From a bacterium HR12 (GTDB lineage Bacteria > Actinomycetota > UBA4738 > HRBIN12), in contig BEHO01000050.1 in NCBI GenBank assembly GCA_002898915.1, positions 1-7,375 on the forward strand: a stretch of DNA of 7,375 nt, written 5' to 3'. Shown in pieces: positions 6,071 through 7,375 of the stretch. Positions within the stretch are counted from its first letter, which is position 1. Each line of letters starts with the position of its first letter. Below the pieces are notes generated by a model, which was not told the origin of the DNA, made no database searches, and saw only the letters and a list, made by a program, of their open reading frames with translations. The position numbers and the translations under genes were made by a program.

Positions 6071-6121
6071 GTCTTGAAATCTCGGGCCGGTTGCGGTATC
6101 GAGGTGGGCCCGCGCCGAGCC

Positions 6122-6895
6122 TCAGGACCGTCGGAGCGGGACGCCTCCCGCCAGGAGCTCGGCGTCGCGGTGCTCCCAGCGGATCCGGGCGAGCAGGGCC
6201 ACGTCGCCGTCGGCGTCCGCCTCCACGCTCGTCACGACGCCGGCCACCGTGCCCCCGGCGTGGACCGTCGCGCCGGCCGGTACGGGCCGCTCGGCGCGGA
6301 GGGCGAGCACGACCCGTGGCGGGTGCCCCAGGCGAACCCTGGCCACGGACTCCTGTCCCAGGTAGCAGCCCTTGTCCCGGGCGATCGTGACGCCGTCGTC
6401 GAGACCCGCCTCGGCCGGGAGCGAGTCCTCGTCGAGGTCGACGGGGAACCGGGGGATGCCGCGGCGGATGCGCCAGGCCTCGAGGGCATCCGCGGAGACC
6501 CGGACGAGATCGGGGGTGTCCAGGGGAACGAACCGCCATCGTCCGGGCGAGGGCACCCCGAGCAAGGGGGGCGTCGGCTCCTCCGTGAGCCGGACCTCGG
6601 CGGAGAGCACGTACCGGGCGAGGAGCTCGGCGACGGAGGTCGGCTGGTCGCGCCGTTGGAGCAGGAGGAACCCGTCGGGTCGACGCAGGACGTGGAGCTC
6701 GGCGCGGATCCGTCCCGTCGGGCCGAGGAGCAGCGACGGCGTCGCCTCCCCCTCCCGGAGGTCGGCGACGTCCGCCGTGAGCAGGTCCTGGAGGAACCGC
6801 TCCGCGTCGGCGCCGGCCGCGGCGACGGCGCGGAAGTCCTCCAGGGTGACCGCCCCCCGACCGGCGTCGAGCGCCGCGAGCTCCGCACGATGCAC
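6122..6895 (-). CDS. ygfZ: YgfZ-type folate-binding protein (GcvT-like, Fe-S cluster maintenance)
   Basis: YgfZ proteins bind tetrahydrofolate and support repair or assembly of certain iron-sulfur enzymes, including MiaB-type enzymes, in the cytosol. This 257-residue protein carries the family signature KGCYLGQE at 175-182, with Cys177 matching the essential E. coli Cys228. It also has AERFLQDLLTADV at 31-43, typical of the GcvT-like N-terminal fold, WRIRRGIPRFPVDLDEDSLPAEA near 141-163, and a C-terminal beta-barrel-like segment after 190. The frame is open far upstream, but that part lies opposite the glycosyltransferase gene and has no family character. GTG 6895-6893 (MHRAELAALD) gives the expected N-terminus. 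No clear ribosome binding site precedes it, but TATCCT lies seven bases upstream, suggesting a leaderless mRNA. A client among nearby Fe-S proteins (WhiB, the nuclease) is possible but unproven. Confidence 0.88.
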   Translation of the reverse strand: MHRAELAALDAGRGAVTLEDFRAVAAAGADAERFLQDLLTADVADLREGEATPSLLLGPTGRIRAELHVLRRPDGFLLLQRRDQPTSVAELLARYVLSAEVRLTEEPTPPLLGVPSPGRWRFVPLDTPDLVRVSADALEAWRIRRGIPRFPVDLDEDSLPAEAGLDDGVTIARDKGCYLGQESVARVRLGHPPRVVLALRAERPVPAGATVHAGGTVAGVVTSVEADADGDVALLARIRWEHRDAELLAGGVPLRRS

Positions 6896-6901
6896 GTCTG
6901 C

Positions 6902-6906
6902 GAGGA
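6902..6906 (+). promoter_or_regulatory. Ribosome binding site deciding the glycosyltransferase start
   Basis: GAGGA lies seven bases before GTG 6914. The upstream in-frame ATG at 6890 has no good site and would overlap the ygfZ start, so GTG 6914 is chosen. Confidence 0.6.
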
Positions 6907-6908
6907 TA
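6903..6908 (-). promoter_or_regulatory. Candidate -10 element for leaderless ygfZ transcription
   Basis: The minus strand reads TATCCT, fitting TANNNT. It is followed by seven bases and then the ygfZ GTG, so transcription would begin at or next to the start codon. Leaderless mRNAs of this form are common in actinobacteria. No convincing -35 is visible 17 bases upstream. The same bases on the other strand form part of the glycosyltransferase ribosome binding site. Confidence 0.42.
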
Positions 6909-6913
6909 CGGCC

Positions 6914-7375
6914 GTGGACGTTCCCCGGACCCTCCTCGTCACGAACGACTATCCCCCGCGGCACGGAGGGATCCAGCGCACGCTCGAAGCGCTCGTGCGG
7001 CGGATGCCTCCCGACCGCATCGCCGTCCTCTGCCCCGCGTGGAGGGGCGCGGGGGCCTACGACGAGCGCCAGCCGTACCGCGTCTTCCGTCAGCCCGAGC
7101 GGTTCCTGTGGCCGACCCCCGAGGTCGCGCGGCGGGTGTGGGCGGCCGCCGAGGAGCACGGGGCGGAGGTCGTCCTGTTCGGAGCCACGTACCCGCTCGC
7201 GCTCCTGGGTCCGGGGCTCGCCCGACGCGGGATGCCCCACGTCGCGATGACGCATGGGTTCGAGTACTGGCTCTCGATCGCGCCGGGGACCCACGCGCTG
7301 ATGCGCTACGCGACGGGTCGCGCGTCCCGGGTGACGGCGTGCAGCGCGTTCATCGCCAGGGTCGTGCGCACGGCC
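6914..7375 (+). CDS. pimB: GT4 glycosyltransferase, PimB'-like mannosyltransferase, N-terminal 154 residues; C-terminus beyond the window
   Basis: The protein begins MDVPRTLLVTNDYPPRHGGIQRTLEALVRRM, very close to the opening of mycobacterial and corynebacterial PimB' (LLVTNDFPPRxGGIQ). PAWRGAGAYDE at 41-51, LFGATYPLALLGP at 88-100 and THGFEYW at 113-119 follow that family in the same order. PimB' adds the second mannose from GDP-mannose to phosphatidylinositol monomannoside on the inner face of the membrane. Only the acceptor-side N-terminal Rossmann domain is visible; the nucleotide-sugar-binding half with its basic residues and EX7E motif lies beyond the edge. GTG 6914 is chosen over ATG 6890 because of GAGGA seven bases upstream and better agreement with the family N-terminus. 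It diverges from ygfZ with 18 bases between starts. The GT4 family is certain; the exact acceptor could differ. Confidence 0.78.
   Translation, partial: MDVPRTLLVTNDYPPRHGGIQRTLEALVRRMPPDRIAVLCPAWRGAGAYDERQPYRVFRQPERFLWPTPEVARRVWAAAEEHGAEVVLFGATYPLALLGPGLARRGMPHVAMTHGFEYWLSIAPGTHALMRYATGRASRVTACSAFIARVVRTA

Noticed and set aside
6896..7294. N-terminal extension of the ygfZ reading frame
   Set aside because: It runs opposite the PimB'-like coding region and has no GcvT/YgfZ similarity. The family N-terminus begins at the GTG at 6895.
1..7375. tRNA or rRNA genes, CRISPR array, IS ends, attachment sites or prophage genes
   Set aside because: No cloverleaf, spaced repeat, transposase or terminal inverted repeat was seen on either strand, and the window is filled by ordinary chromosomal genes.

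Overview
The window is a very GC-rich, densely coded piece of bacterial chromosome, most likely from an actinomycete-type bacterium (Actinomycetota). The strongest lineage clue is a WhiB-family [4Fe-4S] protein, a family essentially confined to Actinomycetota and their phages. Supporting clues are a fused DEDDh-exonuclease/UvrC-N-terminal protein of actinobacterial type, a PimB'-like mannosyltransferase, frequent GTG starts and a Gram-positive type LexA box. Genus cannot be read from the sequence.

Layout from left to right: (1) the N-terminal 319 residues of a thiolase, running off the left edge; (2) a DEDDh exonuclease fused to the GIY-YIG, Fe-S and UVR parts of UvrC; (3) a membrane-anchored anti-sigma-like protein overlapping (4) an ECF sigma factor; (5) gmhA overlapping (6) hddA, two steps of GDP-heptose synthesis; (7) a WhiB regulator; (8) a YgfZ-type folate-binding Fe-S maintenance protein; and (9) the start of a GT4 glycosyltransferase running off the right edge. 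Genes 1-8 are on the minus strand and only the last is on the plus strand. There is no gene-free stretch longer than 300 bases. The largest gap, 5965-6121, holds the whiB leader and probable promoter. I saw no RNA gene, IS element, CRISPR array or attachment site.

Functional units: sigma and anti-sigma overlap by ATGA, and hddA and gmhA overlap by GTGA, so each pair is translationally coupled. The nuclease gene has its own promoter, whose -35/-10 spacer holds a perfect LexA operator match, so it is predicted to be DNA-damage inducible. The thiolase follows it after 47 bases and could be co-transcribed. The ygfZ and glycosyltransferase starts are divergent and only 18 bases apart, so each gene's control signals must lie partly inside the other.

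The most interesting points are the predicted SOS control of the two-nuclease fusion protein, the dual-use AGGATA element between ygfZ and the glycosyltransferase, the incomplete heptose cassette next to whiB, and a Gln where GmhA normally has its catalytic His. No wholly new system is evident. These are new-looking arrangements of known families.
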